Positions 1 to 12,340 of a DNA stretch of 64,000 nucleotides are shown one piece after another. The DNA lies in assembly GCA_963931925.1 (NCBI GenBank), contig OZ007569.1, positions 45,235,021-45,299,020 on the forward strand. The letters run 5' to 3'. Within the stretch, counting starts at the first letter, position 1, and the number at the start of each line of letters is the position of its first letter. The position numbers and the translations under genes are program-made. The notes beneath the pieces are model-generated. The model was not told where the DNA came from, did no database searches, and saw only the letters and a list, made by a program, of their open reading frames with translations. This stretch comes from Onchidella celtica (Eukaryota; Mollusca; Gastropoda; Systellommatophora; Onchidiidae).

Positions 1-2
1 AC

Positions 3-77
3 GCTGCCGTGAATGACAAGCGCTTGGCTTCTCTTGATGTCAGAGGGAAACCTGTTATACTTGGAGTTGTTGTGTGA
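3..77 (+). CDS. possible last exon of an upstream gene
   Basis: An open frame enters from the left edge and reads 24 codons (ending GKPVILGVVV) before a TGA at 75-77. An AATAAA lies at 261-266, a plausible 3' UTR length away. I do not recognise the protein. An open run of this length is not rare by chance, so this rests mainly on its edge position and the poly(A) signal. It could equally be plain intergenic sequence. Confidence 0.22.
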   Translation, partial: AAVNDKRLASLDVRGKPVILGVVV

Positions 78-483
78 AAGGGAGATTCTTCAGGAGAGTT
101 ACATTACAGTTTAAGGCTGTAGCGCCTTCAGGTTACAGAGTATCCATGAGGGGATGAGTAAGATACACAACAGCGACTTTCTAATCAGGGGCGGTGGCTG
201 TGAGGAGGCCATCTATAGTTAGTGTGAAAAGAATAATGGGATTACACCGTTCGTGTTTCCAATAAATTTCAAGAGTAATTAAACATACTACAAGGATATC
301 AATTCAATAGACTTGTACGTAAACAGCAAAGATGTAACAGTTTAATGCAAAGAACTGCTCACTGTGCAAAAATTCAATCCACTTAACGAATGTAAAGATA
401 TTTCTTTAAAAGTACAGAAAATCTATGCCGTCATAGCAGGGCTTGGAATCAGGGAGCGGCGCCAGTGACAGCGAAATTAGCCG

Positions 484-484
484 T

Positions 485-518
<34 letters not shown>

Positions 519-549
519 CGTTGTCGTCAGCGTTGTTGGTGTTGTTGTT
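484..549. repeat. (GTT)n microsatellite
   Basis: About twenty GTT units, nearly perfect to 517 and then interrupted by GTC and GGT variants. No gene feature is attached to it. Confidence 0.9.
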
Positions 550-3461
550 AATTACTTTCATAAATTGTTCAACCTTTTTTTAACCCGACGAAGGACTTGC
601 GGTGCAAAAGTTAGTTGTATCATAATTATGTAATAGTATTTCTTCCATTTTAAATTCTTGAGGAATTCACTGTACACAATCCATGTACATGTATAGCTAT
701 TCTCTCACTTATTGGTTTTCTAATCCGCAGCTTTGAGATGCACATTTTTTTTTAATGGCCACATTTTGATTGTGACGTAGTATAAACGAATAACTTAGAA
801 TATGTTCACTGTAATCACTCTGAATCCAGGATGGCATGAAGACTAGCGTATAAAGACAACTAAAGGCAATTGCAGTGACGGTAAATAAGTCCTAAAAACT
901 ATTATAAATAGGAGGGTGAACGTGTTTAGGTAGTTTGGGCAAAATGGTCTAATATTCTTCCAAAAAATATTGATTGTTTTAGCGATCATAAATCATCTTT
1001 CTGTAAGAGTTCAAAATTGATGAGTGTTTTTCCCAAACTGGGTAAGTCAAATTTTGCATAAGTTACGGCCCTTTTCACATGTCATAGTCATTTAAAATTA
1101 GTGTAAAGCGCGGTGTATGTGTTCAATTACACCTTCAAAGTGTTCAGTCAAAACTTTGGATAAAGACGGGACATAGCAAGTGTTAACTTGAGTACTTACA
1201 CTAATTTTGAATGACTATCTGAAAGGGGCCATAACTCATGCAAAATTTGATTTCTTCAACTTGAGAAAAGCGCTCTTCAACTGTAACTGTAGCAATTCTG
1301 AAGTTTTGCAGCCAGTGACTCTAGACAGTTTCCGAATTTTGACTCTAACCTAATGTTAAATGGTTTTGTAATTCACTGTTCATAAAAATAATTATAATAA
1401 ATGGTGAAAATAAGTACACTATGTGGTAAAGGACTAGTTAAACAGATGTATTTGTGTGCATTTCGCTGACTGAATAATTTACGCTAAGCGTTCAGGTTCA
1501 CCCTTGGTATGAGAATACGGGGGCTGCGCAGCCTTTGTATTCCGAGTTGAAAGTTGACACAAGACATCAGCGTTGACATTAATTATTTGTTTTTGTTTTT
1601 TTTTGCCTTTTCCAAACTTCAAACAATCGCAACTATTTAGGCTACATGTTCGTCAGTCCACCCAGAGACTTGACTGTACATGTATTGTATTAGTTTAAGC
1701 TGGAGCTCAAAGTCCTTGGGGGGTATCAAACCACAATACCGGGAATGTTCTTAAGAATCCAACCCTAAATCAACTTCACCCCCCCCCCTTTTATTTGTGT
1801 AAATTTTGCATTGTGTGCTTGTATTTGTGTTCGTTCGTGTGAGCTTTAGTTAATCCCCCGAGCTGGGTACCGGCATTTCCTTCCACTTGAGTGAGTGGGC
1901 GTGCCAGCATGAACAAATGCCTGAACAAGTGCTTGAATATTTTACATCTTCGTCAATACAACACTCAGTTTAATTGGTAGATGTGGTCAGGTGACTAGCA
2001 AGCGTGAGTTGCACGTTGAGTGATTACGTTTTTTCCAGTGCTATCATGCAGACATCAGTCTGGTTTAGGCAGACATCAGTCTGTCCGCTTCACATGGCAC
2101 ACCGGCGACAAATTCTCACTAGACCTGACTCTGTACAGCATTTTGCTGACAAAGGTTTGATTAAAAGTTAGGGAGAAAATATAAGATCTCTGGTTTGAAT
2201 GCTTAACTGGCACAAATCGAACTAGATTTCATGCGTTTTAACCAGCAATGCCAGATAAATACAAACAGGTTAACTCTCCATTAAGCTTTGGTAGTAGTTG
2301 TTTTGTCCATTTAGCCAAATGATCCATATTTGAGGGGGGGGGGGGTTAAAAAAATGTGTCGCCTGTTTCCGAAAATACGGTTTTCGATATTTCGCCAAGG
2401 AAAATGTTACTGTGGCCAACCAGCAAAATCTTTGGCCAATTTCCGATCCCGAAACATACCTAAAAATTCAGCGTGCGAACAATTTTCAATATGACAGTAA
2501 ATCCCAGAAGCCAAAACGTATTTCTAATCCTAAAACTTTCCCAAAAATCAACCGTGCACACAAAACAGACATTTTTGTGACTAGTGAAAGTATAGCCCCC
2601 TTCTGTAACTATGCGTTCAGACTAGATATTTTATTGACCTGTAATATTATTATAAAGGCACCCTATTGACTGACTTGCAAAACGCCTGATGAAATGTTAC
2701 TTGGCAAGAAAACATGAACTAACTTCAGCACCTGCTATAAATCTGATGATGATGCAGGTACCTTATTACACCAGATATATATACTTATCTTTAGTACATG
2801 TAGACTTCTCAAGAACTGCACCTACGCCGCTTCTTTTTGTTTTTTCCTCAGTTGTTTATGATTTTTGTTTATTTCATTTCGTTTCTTTTTGTGCGCACAA
2901 AACCCATTCAAGTTTTTTTCCCCTCAGTTTCGGAAGCGATTGCTCTAAACCCACGTCAGAATGACGCCACAATCCTTGATGAAAGAGTACACAAAGCAAT
3001 AACACCAAAATATTAGTAGTTTCAGTTCTGGGTTTAGCAAAATTTCAATGCTTTTTCTATTCCTTTTTTTTTTTCTCATCTTTTCTAATCCAACCACCAC
3101 CACTCACCCCACTCCACTTTCCCCTGCGCCTGTCACCATCTTTCTTTCTTTTCTTTTTTTTTTTTTAACTTTTCTGTTGTCTGCATTTTTTTAGGTGATA
3201 AAATTGCTCAAATTAATTGTTACAAATTCAAATGAGAATAACCAGAAAAGCGAAGACTATCAAACTCTGATGACAGAGACTAGGCTGTCTCGCTGTGTGC
3301 GAGTACGCATACCCAATATGGCACTGCACTGGCCCTAATCCCTCCCTCATAACATGCCTCGATTGTTGACTGTCTGAAGCCGATACACAAAATACATGTT
3401 TATGACTCAGATATTAATTTAAACTCAGAGGATCTTTAGGGCAGCAGTACCAAATGATACA
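550..3461. other. intergenic stretch, no gene seen
   Basis: No convincing coding exon on either strand. The short open frames at 2412-2669 and 2689-2964 have low-complexity composition and no recognisable domain. It holds the fold-back repeat at 1027-1270, homopolymer runs (C-run near 1780, G-run near 2333) and T-rich tracts near 3065 and 3150. Confidence 0.5.
1027..1270. repeat. fold-back (inverted) repeat, MITE-like
   Basis: Arms at about 1027-1106 and 1196-1270 are imperfect reverse complements. Both carry the core TCAAATTTTGCAT, a GAGTTATGGCCC-like segment and an AAAATTAGTGTAA inner end. The loop is about 90 bp. No clean target duplication was found, so it may be a decayed non-autonomous element or a simple inverted duplication. 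Confidence 0.6.
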
Positions 3462-3785
3462 CGGCGTTATTGTCATAAGTCACAACACTTATGAGTCATT
3501 ATTATCATTTAGGCCCAAGAGCAGTGGCTAAAGCAATAATCTACCTCGGGCTACATCTCATGACCGCTTTTCTCACTAAAATTAAGTTAAACATTAAAGA
3601 TGACTTGACTTAGTAATGTCAAACGCGCCGTTATTGTTATAACACAGCATCATATTATCATTTCGACCCAAAAGCATTGGCTAAAGCAATAATCTACCTC
3701 AGGCTACAACATATGACCTCTTCTCTCACTAAAATCAAGCTAAACAGTAAAGACACCAGCAGCAAGACTTAGTAATTTCAAGCGC
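3462..3785. repeat. tandem duplication, two ~160-bp units
   Basis: Units at 3462-3627 and 3628-3785 share GGCTAAAGCAATAATCTACC, then CTCACTAAAAT and a GACTTAGTAAT end, with scattered differences and small gaps. No coding content. Confidence 0.75.
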
Positions 3786-6700
3786 AAAAGCCATCTCTGT
3801 CACTTACATTTTTCACACAAAACCGGGGCATTTTCTTGTACACGCAAAAGTCGATTAGTCACAATTTTTCCTGAGGCCACAGTGTTTTCCCACCGTGCGA
3901 CCTGTATTGAAAAATGAAAATGGAGACGAAGATTATTACTCAAGAAACCAATGCCATTAACTTCGACAAAACACACCCAGTTCTGACGCTTCGCAATATC
4001 GACTTAAGCGGAACCTTCTCTTCGCCCCTCATAACAAAGTGAGTCATAATCCACAGATTTAAACCAAAACCCTGTTTATTTTTTTTTTTCTCTTTGGGCA
4101 CAAGAAACATTTTTTTCTTTCCTTGCGCTAATTTTTTTTTCTTGCCCAAAAGAACCATTTTTTCTTGCTTGCGCAAAGGAAACATTTTTCTTTTTTTTAC
4201 GCAAAGGAAACCCTTTTTAATTGCGCAAAAGAGCCAATTTTTACTTGCACACGCTTTTTTTGTCTTGCGCGCAAAAGAAACATTGTTGATCGGAGTGAGT
4301 GCATGAAGGTACTAGACAAAAAGTTGAAAACCCGCTTGCTAAGAACGCCGCCTTGGCGAAAGATGAAATTTAACTACTGATGTAGTTAGACCCAGCATGG
4401 TTTACTGCAATGCTAGTTTAGATGATAACATTATACCTTTATGCTGAGCCATTCTGTTTTACTCACCGTAGTCTTCGCCCCAGAAGGAAATGAAATTATA
4501 AGCAAACATAGATTTTGACCGCTTTATTCAAGGCAGAAGAGAGCAAACGAAGGATGCTGTAGGTTTTTTATGTCTGCTTAGATTAATCTACAAAAATGCC
4601 ACATGGGTGTAATACTTATGTGGGTTCAGAATTCGATACTTTGCCTGTTCCCCCATGAGCGCCGCCCTTGCTGCAAATGAAGTCAACAATGAAGAAACAG
4701 ATTATGACTCAGTGATTAAAGTCAGGAATCGAGTACCAGATCCTTCCGCGCCTTCAGATATTGATCTCTGAACCCATTCAATGCTCACGTTTCACTCCAA
4801 CCCTCGACCTTTGGCCGGTTCACCCTCTTCACGAGCATGCATGCCCTCCGCCTCGGGGCTTCTTCCCTAGCTTCCCTTCATACCGCCAGATTTTCTTTCA
4901 TGTGAAGTGACATGGATCTCATTTTCCTCTTTTCTCTCTTTTATGATTAAGTTATCTCATTAGAACAACGCCAGGCTTAAAATCCGGAACTCCGGTGTGA
5001 ATGTTGCTTTATGATGACTTCAAATCCGGATTTCTTTACGCCATAATATTTTTTTTTTTTAATATGAGCATGAACATGTGGCTCTTTTCAGAAATGCCAA
5101 AGAAGATTTTGCACGGACACGTCTTGCTAACGTTCCACACCTGTTGTGTGTGTTGTTGTTGTTTTTTGTTGTTGTTGTTTTTGGTTTAAGACGGAACCTT
5201 CGTTTTCATTTTCCGGCAAGACCCATAAGGCGATAGGCTGAAGGTTTTTCGACTTATTACATAGCAACATTGGTTTTCATGCCACACTGTATTTCCAGGA
5301 TAAAGTGCTGTGGGTCTGGGTCTCCTGCCAGGCAGCAAGCAATGTTCCTATGCTGAAGATACTTCGGTATACATTGTACCAGTTAAATTGTCTTGGAAAG
5401 GGCGTACCACTAATTATTGAGAATGGAGACCCTACGCAAAAGGGAGATTTGCAACAGCCGAGGGATTTTAACATGATTATTTGACATCTATATACAGCGT
5501 GTATATAGGACCGAAAACAGTGCCTGTATCGTAAAAGATCAGAATTCTGACTTCCTTGGCCTTAAGATTATACAGAATACGGACTTGTAAAATTTTTGTG
5601 GCATAGTTCGAACTCATTCCCTCTAAGATCGGAACGCCTTGCAACTGATTTAAGTCTTTGGACCACGGTAACAGCATTTACTTTAAAAAAACAAAAACAA
5701 ATAAAAACTAAAAAGTTGAGGCGTCACATATGTCCATCCATGAACTTTGAGAACTTAAAAAATTGATACAATTTACATGAAACTGAAAGCTACACCTATC
5801 ATAGCTGCCAAGAGGTAAAAACATCAGTAACAAATGTTGAATTGTAGGAGTAGTCAAATTGCTATATAATGTACATGTATATAATATTTATTTTTTTTAA
5901 TGAGAGAGAGAAAGAAAGTTTGTGATCACATGACCACATAAATGTTGGTGACTGAGTTCCTGTACGTGACACAAAAGAAAACATACGGTTCAAGATTGCT
6001 TTTCTAAAATGTTTAACAGAGAGGAGGTAAAAGATAGAAAGAAAAAAAGTGCGTTTTACGGATGCAAGAAATAAGAACGAAGGTTCCAGAGTTTAATGAC
6101 TTCAGCATATTACATGTACATGTACATACATGGAGACAAAAGACGAAGAACAAATTGGTCTGCCATCATCTTCACTTTACGTTGTTTTCCCGTAAGTGTC
6201 CACTCGGTAGGGCTCTGCAATCGAGCAACGATGCAGACCAGGTATGTATACATGGAATACCTGTAGTTTTGGTCACTTGGGCAAACCAGATTACATTATG
6301 TTACCCAGATAAAGTAAAAGATGAGGACTTCGCTTTAACTCAAGATAGTGCATTTCCGCTCCAAAAGGCATCGATTTCTGCCCTTCTGGTTTGCGCCATT
6401 ATCGTCTCCAATAGCGCTATCATCATTTTCTCGCATGACACCATCAAACTTCCTGTCTTTGCACGCTTAATTGCTACTCCGTGGCTTCATTCCGCTCAAG
6501 GACCATGTTTTTGGAGTAGGCATCTCTCATGGCTTCTGAAGGTTTAAGATTTCCTCAGCGATGCTCGCTAAGAAGAATGTGAAACACAAGAAAATGCCCG
6601 TGTTTCAAAAGCTGAAGATCTCTTGAAAAATAAATGTATCTCCGTTCGTTGTGTGACACTGTCCTTTTTTCTATTCCCTTTCTTTATATTATACGTGCCA

Positions 6701-8710
6701 AAATGGATTCATCTGTTCTTCTTTTGTTGTCGATGCTGTTATCGTGTTTGTAAGCAACGTTTTAAAAACTATGTTGTGTGTTGTCGTTGTTTCAATTTTC
6801 CTTTACATCAGTGTTGTTATCGTTGACTACCTTAATACATGTACGTGTGTTCATCTATGGTACAATGTATAATCTAGGTCATTCTATCGCAACTTCGTGT
6901 TTGTTCTATCTCCATTTTCTGAAAAACTGGAGATCTTTTAGTGTGTAGGAGAGGTATAACAAGTGCACTCTTTGACACTTGTTTAAAATGCGTTCATGCA
7001 CTTACGAAGCTGTTTCCTAGTTCCCATTTATTCTAATTCCTTGTCATAATACTGAAAGTGAAACCATAAACATTTATCGTCAAAATTCCCACATGTGCAA
7101 AAAATGGTGTTGGAACAAACAAGAACCAAGGTCGTGATATATATATTCATAAAAGGGCATTTCTTTGTCTTTCTTGTCCAATCCACATCTGTTTTTAACA
7201 TGTTTGACGCTGCCATTAAATTGGATGTTATTATAGGAGAACAGAAAGCGCAGGTGGGGAAATCTCCCTTTTTTTATCCTTTTCCTAATAAATGATCTAT
7301 CATTTTGCCATTTCCCTGGCACGAAATAACTGTCATTTCCAAGATTAATGGTTTTTCACTTTTAACTTTTCTACTTCCGTGTTCTTCCAATTGAAAACCT
7401 AGCGATTCCTGCTGACGTCAATGCTAACATCATCTTAATTATCATTGTTATTGCTATACAATCTAACTGTATTAGCTGAATAATATGCCCCCTCCCACCC
7501 TTTTTCAAAAGAAAAAAAATGAAAATGTATTTTGCAAAATCTTTTGTGGGTCCATTTTGTCTTTATTAAAGGCCTTTGTCTGTACCCTTTTCACCCGAAC
7601 AAGCTCTTGAAAATCTGGAATTTCCTCAATAACTTTTTCCAACAGCCCCCCTTCATACCCACTTTTCACTTCAACTCTAAGTCTACGAGCCTCGTTCTTG
7701 TCCCATACTTTCCAAAAGATATTCTGGTTCTCAATCTTTAAAAATTGTCTGCCAGTTTCTTCCCTTTCCTGTATTTCTCACATTCTCATTTCTAACAACT
7801 CCAAACCAAGTCATCACTAACACATAAACTGTGAATCCAAATTTGATTTGTATGACAGATTTTTAAACTTTTCAACTTGAAAAAAAAAGAAAAAATCTTC
7901 TGTCTCTGATATTAATTTTGCATTGATCAGAAGGAGTATTCTTCATCAGAAACACATTTTTTGGCCTTTAGGAACAAAATTTAGATTGGAACTTAAAAAG
8001 TGAAATTCTCACTTTGAAGATGTAACACACGTCAGGTAAAAATGTAACATACACGTTATGCCGCGTTTTTGCCGATATCATCAATAAATGTTAGAATTAT
8101 GAAATGCAGACTTTGCTACATTCACAGCAGTCATTTACAAGTATCATTTAAAATTTTGGGTGAAATTTTTAGCCTACTTTCACAGAAATTCCAGAGAATG
8201 TTACTTAAAATGAAAAACCACTTTTGGTGAATGTAACACGAGTCACGCCAAGTTCAGCACCATTTTGACTTAGATCTTACCTATAAGTTTTTAAATTATA
8301 GATAAAAACTTGAAAAGTAAGCATTTTTTTTATTGCCAGAAAGGTTTAAATGATAAATATCTCATTTAATGATTCATTTAGAAAGCTAGCGAGGTGAATC
8401 GAACTCTGGTAAATCGAAGTGTAATCTATAATCCACCCCCACTCTACTTCTGGAAATTTCAACCTTTTCAAAATGAACAATACAGTAACATTAACTGTCA
8501 AATGAATGAACAAGTGCATCAGTCTCAAGTAATGAAGCTGTAATGGACCAAGGGAGATAAATCATCCAAATGACATGATAGAAGTCACAGTAGATTATTC
8601 CCCTTTATCATGTTTGCTTGCATTCTCGCACTGGTTAAGACAGAGAAATTTCTGTAAAGACTATACTGTAGTTTCAATTACATGGATCTACAAAAAGTAA
8701 CCATGTCAAC
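3786..8710. other. intergenic stretch, no gene seen
   Basis: No domain-bearing frame. The longest open run is 161 codons at 6062-6547; it shows no recognisable motif. A donor-like CAG|GTATGT lies at 6239-6247, so a non-coding exon cannot be excluded. TTG-rich runs lie near 5150, and T-rich and A-rich tracts are common. Confidence 0.45.
4080..4290. repeat. decayed short tandem repeat
   Basis: Six or seven diverged copies of a roughly 30-35-bp unit built on TTGCGCAAAAGAAACATTTTT, each with its own T-tract. Copies differ by substitutions and T-run length. The open frames over it on both strands are by-products of the repeat. Confidence 0.65.
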
Positions 8711-9454
8711 ATTTTTGTCACGAGTGGAGTGAGCGATAGTTAATAATTACGGGAGGAAAGGAGGAGAGTAGAATTAACGCACGTAGACAAGTAAGGAAAA
8801 GCGTGCCTGTTATGAGTGGTGGGGGGTCTGGATGAGGCGAGAGCGCTGTATTACTATCACTGCAAGTTAGAAGGTCCTAGAGAACGGACGCAAGAGAAAG
8901 CCCAGCGGGCGAACATAAGGAGAGCAGTCGGAAGACTTGGGAGTAGTGTTATTCCAGTGATGACTGGTAGGTGAAACGATGATTGATAATTATGATTGAT
9001 GTATTATATTCGTCTATTACCATGATGTAAATAAGTATATGTGAGGAATGTGGAAGTCCTTGATATTGGATATAGCAATGTGCGCCATGAGCGATAGATG
9101 AAAGTTGAGTTCATGGATTTGTAGCACGAGTGAGTATTGTGTACTACGATGGAGGTGTGTTACCGTAAGATGTTTGGTGAGTGAAATGTGAACTATTGTG
9201 TGTACGCTTCATGGGTTGTAAGGAGAGGTGGAGTGAATAGAAATGGTATGGTATTATACCAATGTAATGTTATTCTTGTAGGTGTCGGGGACGGGCCGAA
9301 GAGCCACCTCGGTGAGCACAGGGGATAGGCCAGCATAGGGCCGGAGGCCACACATAGGCCAAGAGTGAGGCTGTCGGTGCAGGACAGTAGAGGCACATAA
9401 AGTCGTGGCAGTCAGGCCACGGACAGGGCCGTAGATATGAGCGTGAATGTGCTA

Positions 9455-9558
9455 ATTGAAATGATAATGTACTATTGCCATGTTGATGGGCTATTGAAAT
9501 GATAATGTACTATTGCCACGTTGATGGGCTCTTGAAATGATAATGTACTATTGCCATG
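9455..9558. repeat. 38-bp minisatellite inside the left LTR
   Basis: Units start at 9455, 9493 and 9531, each with the core GATAATGTACTATTGCCA. The third unit is cut by the LINE and resumes at 11943; a fourth, more diverged unit follows. The right LTR carries the same four units uninterrupted (17985, 18023, 18061, 18099). Confidence 0.85.
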
Positions 9559-11765
9559 TAACAGCAATCAGAGATGAATCAAATAGAAAGTCATTTGAAA
9601 AGTTATTTGCTGAAAGCATGGATAATGTCACCCAATGCGACTCGGTAGATGAAACATGGAACACTCTCAGTTCAAAAATTCATGACTGTGCCATCAAGTC
9701 TTTTGGACAGCATAAAGTTTCAAACAACGACTGGGTAGCCCAGAACAGCGAAATTCTCCTACCTCTCATTGAGCAAAAGAAATCTGCTTTCAATGAGTAT
9801 AACAAAAATTGCAATCAGAGTACAAAAACTTGTTTGAAAAATGCAAAAGCTAAACTTCAGCTGGAGGTAAGACGTTGCGCCAACAAATACTGGACAGACT
9901 TGTGTAACAGCATACAAGAGGCAAATGAAAAGGGAGATATGAAAACCGCCTTTAGTCAGATGAAAGTAGCCCTTGGGCCAATCATCACCAAAAGCGCCCC
10001 ACTTAAGTCTGTAAATGGTGAACCCATCACAGATAAAAATGAACAACTGAATAGGTGGGTAGAGCATTACTCTCTGTTGTATTCAACTGAGAAAAATATT
10101 CCACCAGATTTTGAGGAACACCTCCAAAAACTGCCAATAATGGCCGAACTTGACGCTGAACCTTCCTTAGTCGAGCTTTCCAATGCAATCGACCACCTGT
10201 CTGCTGGAAAAGCCACAGGAAGTGACAACATTCCTGCAGAGGTATTAAAAGACCTAAAAGGCCCACTTTTACCACACCTGTATAATCTGTTACTGCAGTG
10301 TTGGAAAGAAGGCGTGATACCACATGATATGAGAGACGCCAAAATTGTCACACTTTACAAGAACAAAGGAGACAAAGGCGACTGCAACAACTATCGAGGC
10401 ATATCCCTCCTCAGCATTACTGGAAAGGCTTTTGCTCGCGTCATCCTCTGCCGCCTTCAACAACTGGCGGAAAAAGTCTTACCAGAAACACAATGTGGCT
10501 TTCGAAGCAAACGATCAACTATTGACATGATATTTGCACTTCGGCAAATCCAAGAAAAATGTAAAGAACAAAACAGGCCGCTTATAACATGCTTTGTGGA
10601 CCTAACAAAGGCTTTCGACACCGTAAGCCGATCTGGCCTGTATGCAGTCCTTAAATCCATAGGCTGTCCACCAACATTGCTAAAACTTATTGCATCCTTC
10701 CACACTGACATGAGGGCATGTGTCAACTTTGAGGGCTGCACATCCAATTCATTTGCTGTAAACAGCGGTGTGAAGCAGGGATGTGTTCTTGCTCCTACCT
10801 TATTTGGTATATATTTTGCAGCCCTACTCAAGAATGCCTTTGGTCAATGTTCAGGTGGAGTACTTATTAACACCAGAGTGGACGGCTCCATTTTTAATGT
10901 TGCCAGACTAAAAGCAAAATCTCGTACAGAGCATATTATGTTACAAGAGCTCCTCTTCGCAGATGATGCTGCAATCGTGGCCCACGATGAAACCACGCTC
11001 CAGGCTCTCATCAATAGCCTTGCCAAAGCCTGTGACAAATTCATGCTAAAGATCAGTGTCTCAAAAACTGTAGTTTTGACACAAGGCTTGAGAAACTCCA
11101 ACCCAATCATGCTGAATGGCTCTCCTCTGGAGCAAGTGGGAAAATTCTGCTACCTAGGCTCAACCATCAGTGGTAGCACAGACATAACAACTGAAATAAA
11201 TGCCAGAATAGGAAAGGCGGCCACAGCTTTTGGCAAACTCTCAAAAAGGGTGTGGAACAATAGCAAGCTGACCATCAAAACAAAGGTACTCGTGTACCAA
11301 ACTTGCGTCCTAAGCACCCTGCTGTATGGCTCAGAGACATGGACCACCTACTCCAAACATGAAAGATCCCTCAACTCCTTCCACCTGCGCTGCCTACGCA
11401 AAATTCTCAAGATCAAGTGGCAAGACAGGATCTCAAATATCGAAGTTCTGAGCCGAGCCAACATTCCATCAACTCAGGCTCTCCTAGGCAAAAAAAGACT
11501 GCGGTGGCTTGGACATCTCCACCGTATGGAAAATGATCGCATCCCCAGACAAATTCTCTACGGGGAACTTGCTACTGGCAACCGACCCAGAGGTAGGCCA
11601 CATCTGCGATTCAAAGACACTTGCAAGGTCACGATGAAAGCATTCAACATCGACCCCAATGAATGGGAGAACCTTGCAAGTGATCGAAGCAGATGGAGAC
11701 AAAAATTGCGCAGTGGCACGCTCGCAATAGACTTCAAGGCAAAAGAAACATACCTGACAAAATGA
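9537..11765 (+). CDS. LINE reverse transcriptase (endonuclease lost)
   Basis: A 742-codon open frame. The first eight residues (MIMYYCHV) come from the surrounding LTR and the rest from the LINE, so the ATG is a by-product of the insertion. RT motifs: NNYRGISLLS near residue 287, CFVDLTKAFD near 352, GVKQGCVLAPTLFG near 415, and the catalytic LLFADDAAIV near 474. The C-terminal part has GKFCYLGSTISG, LLYGSETWT and GHLHRMENDRIPRQ, the usual tail of RTE/CR1-like LINEs. I have not assigned the clade. The N-terminal AP endonuclease is missing through 5' truncation, so it could not mobilise itself. No stop falls within the RT. Confidence 0.88.
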   Translation: MIMYYCHVTAIRDESNRKSFEKLFAESMDNVTQCDSVDETWNTLSSKIHDCAIKSFGQHKVSNNDWVAQNSEILLPLIEQKKSAFNEYNKNCNQSTKTCLKNAKAKLQLEVRRCANKYWTDLCNSIQEANEKGDMKTAFSQMKVALGPIITKSAPLKSVNGEPITDKNEQLNRWVEHYSLLYSTEKNIPPDFEEHLQKLPIMAELDAEPSLVELSNAIDHLSAGKATGSDNIPAEVLKDLKGPLLPHLYNLLLQCWKEGVIPHDMRDAKIVTLYKNKGDKGDCNNYRGISLLSITGKAFARVILCRLQQLAEKVLPETQCGFRSKRSTIDMIFALRQIQEKCKEQNRPLITCFVDLTKAFDTVSRSGLYAVLKSIGCPPTLLKLIASFHTDMRACVNFEGCTSNSFAVNSGVKQGCVLAPTLFGIYFAALLKNAFGQCSGGVLINTRVDGSIFNVARLKAKSRTEHIMLQELLFADDAAIVAHDETTLQALINSLAKACDKFMLKISVSKTVVLTQGLRNSNPIMLNGSPLEQVGKFCYLGSTISGSTDITTEINARIGKAATAFGKLSKRVWNNSKLTIKTKVLVYQTCVLSTLLYGSETWTTYSKHERSLNSFHLRCLRKILKIKWQDRISNIEVLSRANIPSTQALLGKKRLRWLGHLHRMENDRIPRQILYGELATGNRPRGRPHLRFKDTCKVTMKAFNIDPNEWENLASDRSRWRQKLRSGTLAIDFKAKETYLTK

Positions 11766-11941
11766 CAGAGGCGGAATGAAAACACTCGCCAAAGTGAACC
11801 CAAAAGACTGACCTGCAATCACTGCCATCGCACTCTCGGGTCAAACATTGGTAGAATAAGCCACGAGAGAAGCTGTCAGTCAAAGTGAAAGTGAATATTC
11901 TAGCTGCTAAGACCGTCTGTAAAGACGCTAAAGGCCATATA
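9560..11941 (+). mobile_element. 5'-truncated LINE nested in the LTR
   Basis: Flanked by an 11-bp target duplication TATTGCCATGT (9549-9559 and 11942-11952). Comparison with the empty right LTR confirms the boundaries. The insert starts inside the coding region, so the endonuclease is absent, and ends in a short non-poly(A) tail (GGCCATATA), as in RTE and CR1-type LINEs. The reverse transcriptase part is uninterrupted. It inserted after the LTR element and is therefore younger still. Confidence 0.9.
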
Positions 11942-12340
11942 TATTGCCATGTTGATGGGCTATTGAAATGATAATGTGCTATTGCCCTGCTGAGGTGCTA
12001 GTGGAATGCTAAGGTGTTATGGCAATAGGAAGGTGATATTGAGAGACTGCGGTGCCAGTGAATTATTAATGTGCTATTAAGACCCTGAGGGGAGAGGCTG
12101 AGGCCGAAGTGTCTTTAGGAAGTAACTACCGGGTTGTGGATCCGAGGAAGAGTGCATGTGGGAATAAGGCCGTTGTACGGCAGCTAAATTCAATAATATA
12201 ATGTATGTAATTGCGCGATTATCTGTATAATTATGTTTAATAAATGTGTGAGTCTGATGGGTTGTTCTGTTAAGTGTTAAACTTGTTCGTTCGTGATTGT
12301 TGTCCTGTCATAACTTATTACATCTCCCAGTCTGGGATTT

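Noticed and set aside
2412-2964. Two open frames of 85 and 91 codons
   Set aside because: Low-complexity content and no motif; consistent with chance in AT-rich DNA.
6062-6547. 161-codon open frame, plus strand
   Set aside because: No domain, no family resemblance, mixed composition and no supporting splice structure beyond one donor-like site; probably chance.
9193-9396. Minus-strand frame of 67 codons, repeated at 17723-17926
   Set aside because: Both copies lie in the LTRs of one element and are the same LTR sequence; no protein family seen.
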